5,298 bases of DNA from an uncultured Clostridia bacterium. GTDB lineage: Bacteria; Bacillota; Clostridia; TANB77; CAG-508. Shown here piece after piece: positions 1 through 5,103 of this stretch (positions within the stretch are counted from its first letter, which is position 1; each line of letters starts with the position of its first letter). The notes under the pieces were generated by a model. The model was not told the DNA's origin and did no database searches. It worked only from the letters and a program-made list of their open reading frames with translations. Location: contig CANRFE010000085.1 of NCBI GenBank assembly GCA_947629805.1, forward strand, positions 1 through 5,298. The letters run 5' to 3'. Position numbers and translations under genes: made by a program.

Positions 1-50
1 ATAAAAAAGCAATACAATAGGAATTTTATTAATTATTTATTTACATAAAA

Positions 51-83
51 AAAGAACAGTATACCAAAGTTATTCTGTTCTTT
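51..83 (-). terminator. Rho-independent terminator downstream of the SPL-like gene
   Basis: A perfect 9-bp inverted repeat (AAAGAACAG at 51-59 with CTGTTCTTT at 75-83) encloses a 15-nt loop. On the minus strand the stem runs into a T tract (positions 53 to 47), directly after the stop codon at 89-91. The plus strand also has a T-rich stretch after the stem, so it could stop transcription both ways. It closes the minus-strand gene run. Positions 1-50 show only AT-rich sequence with nothing recognisable. Confidence 0.8.
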
Positions 84-88
84 CTTTT

Positions 89-1096
89 TTACACAATATA
101 TTTAATTTCATTATTAGGAAAATATTTTTGCATACATTCTCTAAAAAAACTTTCCGCTTCTTGCCTTATTTCTTTTTTGTAAGTGTATTTTCCCCTTCCT
201 CTTCCTGTCATTTTCTCCTTATCGTATAACACAGGATTATTGGGAAAAGCTTCTGTATTAATAGCATTGTGAATATAGCTGTAGGTCATAAAAATTAGTT
301 CAAAAAAACATTCTTCTTTAACCTTTTTACTTAAATTTTCTGCTAAATATTCTATTAGTTTTTGATATTCTTCCTTCCAATTATTAACCAATACAATAGG
401 AGCAATTAAAATTCCTACTTTATAATTTGCTTCTTTCAATTTGTTAATGGCTTCTACTCGATTTTTTAAAGGAGAGGTCCCTATTTCTATAGTTCGAATA
501 ATTTCTTGTGGATTCACACTTACTCTTACAATAATTCTTCCTTGATGTTCTAAATCTAGTATTGGCCCTACCATATCAAACTTAGTAGGAAAAGTTAAAT
601 TTCCTTTTTCTGTTTTTTGAATAAAATTTTGAATGGTCCATTCTAAATTTCCTGTAATAGTATTTTCTAAAATTAAATCACTATTACTTCCAATTTCAAA
701 AGTCAATTCTTTTTCACTTTGATTATTTACTTTTATGATTTTTTCTAACATTTCCTCACGATTTACAAATAGCCTTAAATATGCACATTTGTTATAATTA
801 CATACTAAATAACAATACAAACACATAGCAATGCAACCAGAAGAAGTATAGGGTACTAAATAATCGGATGTCTTATGATTTGGTACAAACTTATGTGTCT
901 TTCGAATTCCTATAATTAAATTTTGCTTCATTTTAGGAAATTCTTTATTTTCCTTTTTTCTCATTTCTTCAATATTATTATGATTTGCTATTTCTTTACA
1001 AGGAATACCTTTTTCTTGATAGCGAGCTAGCAATTTTCTTCCCAATTCATAATTTTCTATATTTTTCTCAAAAAAAACTTCTTGCGGTAAAAACAT
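89..1096 (-). CDS. splB: Spore photoproduct lyase-family radical SAM protein
   Basis: The product is 335 aa, about the usual length of spore photoproduct lyase (SPL). SPL uses a 4Fe-4S cluster and S-adenosylmethionine to reverse the thymine dimer 5-thyminyl-5,6-dihydrothymine in germinating spores. The cluster motif CxxxCxxC is seen at C88, C92 and C95 (SSGCIAMCLYCYL), with two further cysteines at C99 and C104. The C-terminal part has the YSYIHNAINTEAFPN and GRGKYTYKKE stretches that fit the SPL family layout. ATG 1096 is preceded by AAAAAGGAG at good spacing. It is the last gene of the minus-strand run, 44 nt after the PAP2 gene and just before a terminator. Odd: the segment expected to carry the hydrogen-donor cysteine (Cys141 in Bacillus subtilis, context FE..CTSD) reads FEIGSNSD at 133-140, with serine at the aligned position. 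It could therefore be an SPL-like paralogue rather than a canonical lyase, so the symbol is tentative. Confidence 0.83.
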   Translation of the reverse strand: MFLPQEVFFEKNIENYELGRKLLARYQEKGIPCKEIANHNNIEEMRKKENKEFPKMKQNLIIGIRKTHKFVPNHKTSDYLVPYTSSGCIAMCLYCYLVCNYNKCAYLRLFVNREEMLEKIIKVNNQSEKELTFEIGSNSDLILENTITGNLEWTIQNFIQKTEKGNLTFPTKFDMVGPILDLEHQGRIIVRVSVNPQEIIRTIEIGTSPLKNRVEAINKLKEANYKVGILIAPIVLVNNWKEEYQKLIEYLAENLSKKVKEECFFELIFMTYSYIHNAINTEAFPNNPVLYDKEKMTGRGRGKYTYKKEIRQEAESFFRECMQKYFPNNEIKYIV

Positions 1097-1140
1097 ATCT
1101 TTTTCTCCTTTTTAGATAGTTTTTACGAACAAGAAGTTTT

Positions 1141-1788
1141 TTATACATGGTCTTTTATGACATGGGTAAAAAGTAACAAATAAGAAACCGAAAAACAAAA
1201 GCCTGCTATTACATCACTTGCATAATGAACTCCTAAATAAATACGACTAATTCCAATTAAGATAACCAAAGTAGTTAATAAAATAGTGCTAGCCCATTTG
1301 ATATAAGGATTTTTTACTTTCTTATGAATGAGATAAAGAAAGAGACCATAAAAGGCCATACTTACCATAGAATGTCCAGAGGGAAAACTATAGCCACTTT
1401 CTTGTATAATGCGAAATCCTTCTGGTCTTGGTCTTTGTATAATACGCTTTAACAACTGATTGATTAAAAAAATAAGCGGTAAATTGGTAGCTATATATCT
1501 GCCTTCCTTTTTCTTCCATAACGCTATCACTGTTATAAGATAAATAGGAAGTATGGCATAGACCGAACCCAGAATTGTAATAACTTTAGCGATGGTTGTG
1601 ATTGGTTCGCAAATGGCATAAGAAACAACTTGATAAATTTTGGTATCAAATTGATAAATTTCATCATCTAAAATATCTTCTAAAATAAGAAAAAATAAAA
1701 TAAGCCCAAAAATTAAAATAAGCCATCTCGCATTTTTTCTAAAAAATTCTACTATTCTTTTTCCCTTTTTTTCAATTGTCTTTTCCAA
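1141..1788 (-). CDS. PAP2-family membrane phosphatase
   Basis: A 215-aa multi-pass membrane protein with the complete PAP2 (type 2 phosphatidic acid phosphatase) signature. K114 and RPRP (119-122) form motif 1. PSGH at 136-139 is motif 2, with the general-acid histidine. S181-R182, H188 and D192 (SRIYLGVHYASD) form motif 3, with the nucleophilic histidine. Hydrophobic segments are visible near 22-38, 66-90, 100-112, 140-155, 167-182 and 192-210. The family dephosphorylates lipid phosphates such as phosphatidic acid, phosphatidylglycerol phosphate or undecaprenyl pyrophosphate at the membrane; the substrate cannot be told from sequence. The start is TTG at 1788, supported by AAAGGAAAG upstream; the gene begins 17 nt after the trmB stop, so it is probably co-transcribed. 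The N-terminus is Lys-rich and likely cytoplasmic. Confidence 0.9.
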   Translation of the reverse strand: MEKTIEKKGKRIVEFFRKNARWLILIFGLILFFLILEDILDDEIYQFDTKIYQVVSYAICEPITTIAKVITILGSVYAILPIYLITVIALWKKKEGRYIATNLPLIFLINQLLKRIIQRPRPEGFRIIQESGYSFPSGHSMVSMAFYGLFLYLIHKKVKNPYIKWASTILLTTLVILIGISRIYLGVHYASDVIAGFCFSVSYLLLFTHVIKDHV

Positions 1789-1805
1789 TGTATTTCTTTC
1801 CTTTT

Positions 1806-2465
1806 CTATTGTTTTTTCGCAATGAGTGCTTTTATTTTCTTTCCCTGTTCTTGAAACATTTTTTCATGTTCTGTTTGTATATTCTCCCAAAAGTCTATTT
1901 CTTTTTCTAAATCTTGTGTTTGTTTTTCTATTTGAAAACCACTATTTTGAAAATAAACAAGACTATCTAAGAATAAATTAGCATCATCTGTTTTAAAATA
2001 AATTTCTCCCTGTTCTGTTAAAAATTCCTTATATTTTTCTAATTGCCTTGTATGCGTTAATCTTTTTTTATGGTGTTTTCCTCTTGGCCATGGGTTACAA
2101 AAATTAATATAAATTCTTTCTACTTTATCTTCTTTTCCTAATATGAGAAAAATTCTTTCAATATCAAACCTAGTTAAATATACATTCTCTATTTCTTGCT
2201 TGTTTTCTTGGTAAGCCTGTTCTATGTTTCGTTTTGCAAGCCCCAACATAGCATCTACTAAGTCAATAGCTAAATAATTAATTTGTTTATTTCGTAGTGC
2301 TAGTTGTGCTATAAAGATTCCCTTTCCACACCCTAGTTCTATATGAAATGGTGCTTGTTTTTTATAGAGAGTTTTCCACTTATTTTTATATTCTTGTGGA
2401 TTTGCAATATAAAATTTACTTGCTTCTAATTCTGGTCTTGCCCACGGTTTAAATCGTATTCTCAT
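1806..2465 (-). CDS. trmB: tRNA (guanine-N7-)-methyltransferase TrmB
   Basis: TrmB transfers a methyl group from S-adenosylmethionine to N7 of G46 in the variable loop of tRNAs. The sequence shows the SAM-binding motif ELGCGKG (43-49), the family signature NFCNPWPRGKHHKKRLTH (121-138) and FKTDD (157-161). The C-terminal TEHEKMFQEQGKKI block corresponds to the family's tRNA-contacting TEYE...G.xI region. I chose ATG 2465 (MRIRFKPWAR), which matches the usual TrmB start MRxRxKPWA and gives 219 aa. ATG 2477 would add MNKT but sits immediately against AGAGAGG, too close for it to act as its ribosome site. ATG 2477 overlaps, as ATGA, the TGA of the frameshifted J-protein membrane tail, which suggests translational coupling. 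The signature has Asn in NPWP where many TrmBs have Asp; I regard this as a family variant. Confidence 0.94.
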   Translation of the reverse strand: MRIRFKPWARPELEASKFYIANPQEYKNKWKTLYKKQAPFHIELGCGKGIFIAQLALRNKQINYLAIDLVDAMLGLAKRNIEQAYQENKQEIENVYLTRFDIERIFLILGKEDKVERIYINFCNPWPRGKHHKKRLTHTRQLEKYKEFLTEQGEIYFKTDDANLFLDSLVYFQNSGFQIEKQTQDLEKEIDFWENIQTEHEKMFQEQGKKIKALIAKKQ

Positions 2466-2473
2466 GGTTTTGT

Positions 2474-2713
2474 TCATCCTCTCTTAAAAATATTTTGCAA
2501 AAATATAAGGATGGCATTTCCTATTCCCTTTATAAGATTTACTAAAATATCTACTACTGTTTTTACAATAATATTTCCTTCATAAAAATTCACCAATAGT
2601 TTATGTGTTGGTGGAAAGAACCATAGTATTGTTCCTAAAATAAGGAAAATGCCTACTACTTTTAATAAGTTTAAAACACGTTGTATGGTCCATGGTTCTT
2701 TTATTTTATAACC
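2474..2713 (-). CDS. Membrane tail of the J-domain protein, reached only by +1 frameshift
   Basis: In the +1 frame relative to the J-domain gene, 79 codons are open from GGT (2713-2711) to TGA (2476-2474). The peptide begins GYKIKEPWTIQRVLNLL. It has one clear membrane segment (about VVGIFLILGTILWFF) and a second amphipathic or membrane segment (about VVDILVNLIKGIGNAILIFL), and ends NIFKRG. The frame has no ATG; the first TTG/GTG lies ~39 codons in, past the first membrane segment. It therefore cannot be a normal independent gene. Its TGA overlaps ATG 2477 upstream of trmB as ATGA, as expected for the true 3' end of an operon gene. Joined to the J domain it makes a J protein with C-terminal membrane anchors, a known architecture. 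I infer a frameshifted or recoded single gene; chance openness is unlikely but not excluded. Confidence 0.68.
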   Translation of the reverse strand, partial: GYKIKEPWTIQRVLNLLKVVGIFLILGTILWFFPPTHKLLVNFYEGNIIVKTVVDILVNLIKGIGNAILIFLQNIFKRG

Positions 2714-3110
2714 GAAGACTTCTTAAATAATCATAATAAGCTCTTTTATAAGCATTTTTCATTTCTGCTTGTATGTTTTTTTGCTGTTGATAAGCCTCCT
2801 GTTCTACTTTTTCTTGTGTATATACCATGTTTTCTTGTTTTATTTCTTCTTGTTTTTGTTGCAGTTTTTCTTGTGTTAGCTTTTCTTGTTCTTCTTGCTC
2901 CAATTTTAAATCATATTGCCTTCTTGTTTCTTCATTACTTAAAATTTCATAGGCCTCGTTTAATTCTTGCATCTTTTTTTCTGCTTGCTTTTTTTCTTGC
3001 TCGTTTTGCAAATCTGGGTGATACTTTTTTGCTAACACACGATATGCTTTTTCAATTACTTCTTTAGAAGCATTTTTACTTACTTCTAATCTTTCATATA
3101 AATTTGACAT
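2706..3110 (-). CDS. J-domain (DnaJ-like) protein, 0-frame part
   Basis: The first ~70 residues are a J domain: NLYERLEVS, then the HPD tripeptide at 31-33 that stimulates DnaK ATPase, then the helix IV-like NEAYEILSNEETRRQYD (51-67). Residues ~70-115 are Glu/Gln/Lys-rich and probably coiled coil. No Gly/Phe-rich or zinc-finger region is present, so this is a type III J protein and not DnaJ itself. ATG 3110 has GAGGAAAAC before it. An upstream TTG at 3140 lies at or before the expected transcript start from the extended -10 at 3141-3149, so I reject it. The frame ends ...YYDYLRSLRL at 2706, but skipping the C of CGG (2714) gives YLRSLGYKIKEPW and 79 further codons with two membrane segments (separate entry). 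The intended product is therefore probably a ~211-aa membrane-anchored J protein reaching to 2474. It is the first gene of the minus-strand run. Confidence 0.82.
   Translation of the reverse strand: MSNLYERLEVSKNASKEVIEKAYRVLAKKYHPDLQNEQEKKQAEKKMQELNEAYEILSNEETRRQYDLKLEQEEQEKLTQEKLQQKQEEIKQENMVYTQEKVEQEAYQQQKNIQAEMKNAYKRAYYDYLRSLRL
2711..2716 (-). other. +1 frameshift site in the J-domain gene (CTT CGG T)
   Basis: The 0-frame reads CTT CGG TTA TAA. Omitting the C at 2714 reads CTT GGT TAT AAA and continues for 79 codons. The hexamer TTCGGT is identical to the one at the reverse-transcriptase frameshift. It may be a sequencing or assembly error, a real mutation, or a programmed shift at CGG with a stop codon two codons later. 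Confidence 0.65.
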
Positions 3111-3140
3111 GTTTTCCTCTTCTTTTTTCTTCTTTTGCAA

Positions 3141-3149
3141 ATTATATCA
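3141..3149 (-). promoter_or_regulatory. Extended -10 promoter for the J-domain/trmB/PAP2/SPL run
   Basis: On the minus strand TGATATAAT (3149 to 3141) is a perfect TATAAT with the TGn extension, about 31 nt upstream of ATG 3110. The hexamer 17 nt upstream (TATGTT) is a poor -35, which fits an extended -10 promoter. The expected transcript start is near 3134. Confidence 0.62.
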
Positions 3150-3187
3150 TGAAAATATAGAAAAACATAGTTTTTTTTGAAAAAACA

Positions 3188-3196
3188 TGCTATAAT
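3188..3196 (+). promoter_or_regulatory. Extended -10 promoter for the DUF4364 gene
   Basis: TGCTATAAT is a perfect TATAAT with a TGn extension, 37 nt upstream of the TTG start at 3234. No good -35 is seen at 17 nt (TAGTTT); TTGAAA at 3177-3182 is too close to serve. It is divergent from the promoter at 3141-3149, with the two -10 elements 44 bp apart. Confidence 0.62.
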
Positions 3197-3220
3197 ACAT
3201 TTAAAATTTACAACTATATG

Positions 3221-3225
3221 AGGAG
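3221..3225 (+). promoter_or_regulatory. Ribosome binding site that decides the DUF4364 start
   Basis: AGGAG lies 8 nt before TTG 3234. The alternative GTG at 3225 overlaps this site by its first base and has no other ribosome site, so TTG 3234 is preferred. Confidence 0.7.
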
Positions 3226-3233
3226 TGATTCCA

Positions 3234-3773
3234 TTGAAACTAACTTCAGACGAACAAACTTTAGCAGAAAACAAAGTTTTAATTTTATATATTTTGAATA
3301 AAGTAGCAAAGCCAATTTCTAATGATGCTTTACTACATTTAGTACTTTCTGTAACAGATATGAACTATTTTTACTTTCAACAATTTTTATTGGATTTATT
3401 AGAAAATGGTTATATTCTAAATTATCAAAAAGAAGAACATAATTTTTATGAAATTACAAATTCCGGAAAAGAAACTTTAGAACTTACGAAAAATCTTGTT
3501 CCTGGTATTGTAAAATTACGAGTAGATAGCAATTTCAAAAATGTAATGGAATCTTTTGAGAATGAGCATTCTATTATTGCAGAATATACTCCTCGTAGTG
3601 AGAATTATTTTGATATTTCTTGTAAAATTGTAGAACGCAACGAAACTATTTTTGAGGTAAAAACCTTTGTGGGTTCTTCTGCACAAGCTAAAGATATTGT
3701 AGAAAATTGGAAAAGTCATGCAAATGAAATTTATCCTGCTATTTTAAAAATTTTAACCAATAAAAAAAGTTAA
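3234..3773 (+). CDS. DUF4364-family protein (winged-helix-like, unknown function)
   Basis: The 179-aa product resembles the DUF4364 family, which is common in Clostridia and has no established function. The N-terminal part (VLILYILNKVAKPISNDALLHLVLSVTDMNYFYFQQFLLDLLENGYI) has the helix pattern of a winged-helix fold. It is followed by a Tyr-containing wing-like segment (HNFYEITNSGKETLEL). The C-terminal half is mostly charged beta/alpha sequence (YFDISCKIVERNETIFEVKTFVGSSAQAKDIVENWKSHANEIYPAIL). There is no signal peptide or membrane segment, so it is probably cytoplasmic and might bind DNA or act as a regulator; that part is inference. The start is TTG with AGGAG upstream. It has its own promoter at 3188-3196, divergent from the J-domain operon and convergent with the DGR reverse transcriptase, with only 12 nt between the two stop codons. 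I see no convincing terminator in that gap, only weak A/T pairing. Confidence 0.8.
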   Translation: MKLTSDEQTLAENKVLILYILNKVAKPISNDALLHLVLSVTDMNYFYFQQFLLDLLENGYILNYQKEEHNFYEITNSGKETLELTKNLVPGIVKLRVDSNFKNVMESFENEHSIIAEYTPRSENYFDISCKIVERNETIFEVKTFVGSSAQAKDIVENWKSHANEIYPAILKILTNKKS

Positions 3774-3785
3774 TATTTTCTTTTG

Positions 3786-4190
3786 TTATTTAGAAATACT
3801 TTTTAAAAATCTTTCTCCTACTAAATATTTATAATACATTCGAGAAGATAAATAACTCATTAAATCTATTTTTCCTGTTTCATATAAATATTTTCTCTTT
3901 TTTATTTTTCGTTTTACTTCTCGATATTTTGCATACTTTCCGTTTTGATTTCTTCCTAAAAACAGAAAATTATTGGTGTTTTTATAAATTCGACTTTTTT
4001 TATTTAATTTTAAACCTTCTTTTTGTAAGAATTTTTCAATTTCTTTTAAGCAATATTGTAAATATTGTTTTGATTGATGAAATAAAAGAAAATCATCCTG
4101 ATACCTAACATAATATTTTATTTTTAATTTTTCTTTTATAAAATGATCCATATCATTTAAGTAAAAAATTGCCAAAACTTGGCTTGTCAT
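3786..4190 (-). CDS. DGR reverse transcriptase, C-terminal part (after frameshift)
   Basis: This 134-aa frame begins MTSQVLAIFYLNDMDHF. This is the rest of RT motif 4; the SQ ending, instead of the SP of group II intron and retroviral enzymes, is typical of diversity-generating retroelement RTs. The catalytic YQDD box is in YVRYQDDFLLF (local residues 30-33, about 217-220 of the joined protein). LKLNKKSRIYKNTNNFLFLGRN is the primer-grip-like motif 6/7 region, and the tail is very basic. The piece lacks motifs 1-3 and cannot work alone. Removing one base in TTCGGT at 4194-4199 joins it to the upstream part as ...EGIGIGNMTSQ, giving a 321-aa enzyme, within the normal size range for DGR RTs. Independent initiation at ATG 4190 is conceivable: the upstream TAA is one base away, and AGGA lies 10 nt before the ATG. 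The gene converges on the DUF4364 gene. Confidence 0.88.
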   Translation of the reverse strand: MTSQVLAIFYLNDMDHFIKEKLKIKYYVRYQDDFLLFHQSKQYLQYCLKEIEKFLQKEGLKLNKKSRIYKNTNNFLFLGRNQNGKYAKYREVKRKIKKRKYLYETGKIDLMSYLSSRMYYKYLVGERFLKSISK

Positions 4191-4191
4191 A

Positions 4192-4752
4192 TTACCGAAT
4201 TCCTATTCCTTCTTGTTGGCTATCTATTATTTTAAATATTATTTCTATTGCCTCTTTATCTTTTATTTTTTTGCATAATTTTTGCTTTAATATTGTATGG
4301 TTAATACTAGCAAAAAATTTACTAATATCACACTTTAAAATATAATAACTCTTATACTTTATTTTACATTTCCTATGAAATTTATTAGCCAATTCGATTC
4401 CATATTTTGTTCCCTTTCCTTCCAGACTTGCTACATTTTCGTTAATTAAACAGGGAATTAATGCAGGATATAAAATTTGCCTACTAATTAAATGATTAAT
4501 GACTTTATCTTGTATGTTTTGGCTCACAATTACTCTTTCTTTTGGCTCATATATAACAAACACATGATATTTTCCTACTTCATATTCTCTCTTTTCTAAA
4601 ATATGATAGATTCTACTAATATAAATACATTTATATTCTTTATAACTTCTTACTTTCTTTTTATTTTTTGTATGAGAGCAAACTTCCTCGTAGGCTTTTA
4701 TAATATTTTCCATTTTTAATAAATTCGAATATAAATTACCTTTTCTTTTCAT
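4192..4752 (-). CDS. DGR reverse transcriptase, N-terminal part (before frameshift)
   Basis: This 186-aa part of the DGR reverse transcriptase would copy the template-region RNA into mutated cDNA. It has EPKERVIVSQNIQDKVINH (69-87, motifs 1-2), NENVASLEGKGTKYGIEL (104-121, motif 2a, typical of DGR RTs) and ILKCDISKFFASINH (138-152, motif A, catalytic D142). It stops at ...QQEGIGIR, inside motif 4, where GIPIGN.TSQ is expected; the stop directly follows an in-frame CGG. The first Gly-Ile pair is followed by Gly where Pro is usual. ATG 4752 is preferred because AGGAG (4758-4762) precedes it by 5 nt. In-frame ATG 4767 or TTG 4794 would place the start next to or within a hairpin with a T tract. 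The preceding template region and avd place it in a DGR cassette. Whether an active protein is made depends on how the frameshift at 4194-4199 is explained. Confidence 0.88.
   Translation of the reverse strand: MKRKGNLYSNLLKMENIIKAYEEVCSHTKNKKKVRSYKEYKCIYISRIYHILEKREYEVGKYHVFVIYEPKERVIVSQNIQDKVINHLISRQILYPALIPCLINENVASLEGKGTKYGIELANKFHRKCKIKYKSYYILKCDISKFFASINHTILKQKLCKKIKDKEAIEIIFKIIDSQQEGIGIR
4194..4199 (-). other. +1 frameshift site in RT motif 4 (ATT CGG TAA T)
   Basis: The 0-frame reads GGA ATT CGG TAA. Skipping the C at 4197 reads ATT GGT AAT ATG ACA AGC CAA, giving I-G-N-M-T-S-Q, the exact conserved motif. The hexamer TTCGGT is the same as at the J-domain gene frameshift. A GAATTC palindrome (4197-4202) overlaps it, probably by chance. 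Confidence 0.7.
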
Positions 4753-4767
4753 GCTTTCTCCTGTCAT

Positions 4768-4791
4768 AAAAAAAGTAGCCAAATCGCTACT
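4768..4791 (-). terminator. Hairpin with T tract between template region and RT start
   Basis: On the minus strand AGTAGC (4791-4786) pairs with GCTACT (4779-4774) across a 6-nt loop and runs into seven Ts (4774-4768). This has the form of a rho-independent terminator or attenuator. It sits just before the RT ribosome site, so it could define the 3' end of a discrete avd-TR-spacer RNA and limit RT expression. The stem is only 6 bp, so the strength is uncertain. Confidence 0.55.
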
Positions 4792-4862
4792 CAAAAATAG
4801 TACTAAAATATACTCCTTTTCAATTTCTTTACTAACAAATATATTTATCTATTTTTATTTTA

Positions 4863-4880
4863 TCGTATTTTTCCATACGA
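4863..4880 (-). other. Hairpin in the DGR spacer RNA
   Basis: TCGTAT (4863-4868) and ATACGA (4875-4880) form a perfect 6-bp inverted repeat around a 6-nt loop. No clean T tract follows on either strand, so it is more likely an RNA structure of the DGR spacer than a terminator. Confidence 0.5.
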
Positions 4881-4944
4881 AAGGACAATAGTCTGTTTCC
4901 ATATTATCTCTTATATAGTTCATAACTACATAACCACAGTTTAT

Positions 4945-5097
4945 AGAAGCTACGGGGCGGACCGCAAGCCCATTGGTATTGGCGTTGCCATTAGAATTGA
5001 ACAAATCATTACCAGTTTCTGCATTGCCGTTGTTGACAGTACCTGGACCGAAGTTGCAATTCGAGTCGTTCATGTTAACACCGGGAGAAGCCAGCCA
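4945..5097 (-). other. DGR template region (TR)
   Basis: Read on the minus strand from TGG at 5097, this stretch encodes a C-type-lectin-like variable-region sequence. It starts WLASPGVN, passes through an Asn-rich core with 13 Asn codons (6 AAC, 7 AAT) including LFNSNGNANTN, and ends GLAVRPVASI, the usual G.RPV.S end of DGR target proteins. AAC/AAT codons are the hallmark of TRs, because adenine-specific mutagenesis diversifies them without making stops. It lies between avd and the RT and has no proper gene start; the ATG at 5073 is inside it and lacks a ribosome site. About 77 of 160 bases (4941-5100) are G or C, far above the flanks. TAG codons at 5106 and 5100 separate it from avd in the same frame. 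Exact TR ends need the target repeat, which is not in the window. Confidence 0.85.
4948..4970 (-). other. IMH-like GC-rich 3' end of the template region
   Basis: The TR end (codons for GLAVRPVA) is the most GC-rich stretch of the window. DGRs carry a GC-rich initiation-of-mutagenic-homing (IMH) element at the 3' end of the variable repeat and a related IMH* at the TR end; this is the matching place. Assignment is by position and composition only. Confidence 0.45.
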
Positions 5098-5103
5098 CTA
5101 CAA

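Larger units (their letters stand above)
4768..4944 (-). ncRNA. DGR RNA spacer between template region and RT
   Basis: This AT-rich stretch holds no credible gene. In the studied Bordetella phage DGR, the RNA just downstream of the TR is needed for Avd/RT binding and cDNA priming, and this region is in the equivalent place with a similar length. It contains a 6-bp hairpin at 4863-4880, a weak A/T hairpin at 4916-4928, and the T-tract hairpin at 4768-4791. The RNA role is inferred from position and structure. Confidence 0.45.

Noticed and set aside
2681..3067. A 128-codon plus-strand hydrophobic frame
   Set aside because: It is opposite the Glu/Gln/Lys-rich J-domain gene; the hydrophobic look comes from the complement of A-rich codons. 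It has no ribosome site or family likeness.
3086..3274. A minus-strand frame spanning the divergent promoter region
   Set aside because: It overlaps two promoters and both gene starts and gives no recognisable protein.
3516..3719. A 67-codon minus-strand frame inside the DUF4364 gene
   Set aside because: It is a shadow of a well-supported plus-strand gene, with no ribosome site or recognisable product.
3763..3785. Weak A-rich/T-rich inverted repeat between the convergent genes as a terminator
   Set aside because: Pairing is almost all A-T and imperfect, which is expected by chance in such AT-rich DNA.
4197..4202. GAATTC at the RT break as a cloning or chimera junction
   Set aside because: The sequences on both sides belong to the same RT and join perfectly after removing one base. 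The matching break in the J-domain gene has no such site.
4192..4794. TTG 4794 as the RT start
   Set aside because: It would put the T-tract hairpin inside the coding sequence and lacks a well-placed ribosome site. ATG 4752 has AGGAG at 5 nt.
4855..5073. A 72-codon minus-strand frame starting at ATG 5073 as a small gene
   Set aside because: It starts inside the DGR template region, has no ribosome site, and its peptide is the Asn-rich core and GLAVRPVASI end of a template repeat followed by unrelated spacer codons.
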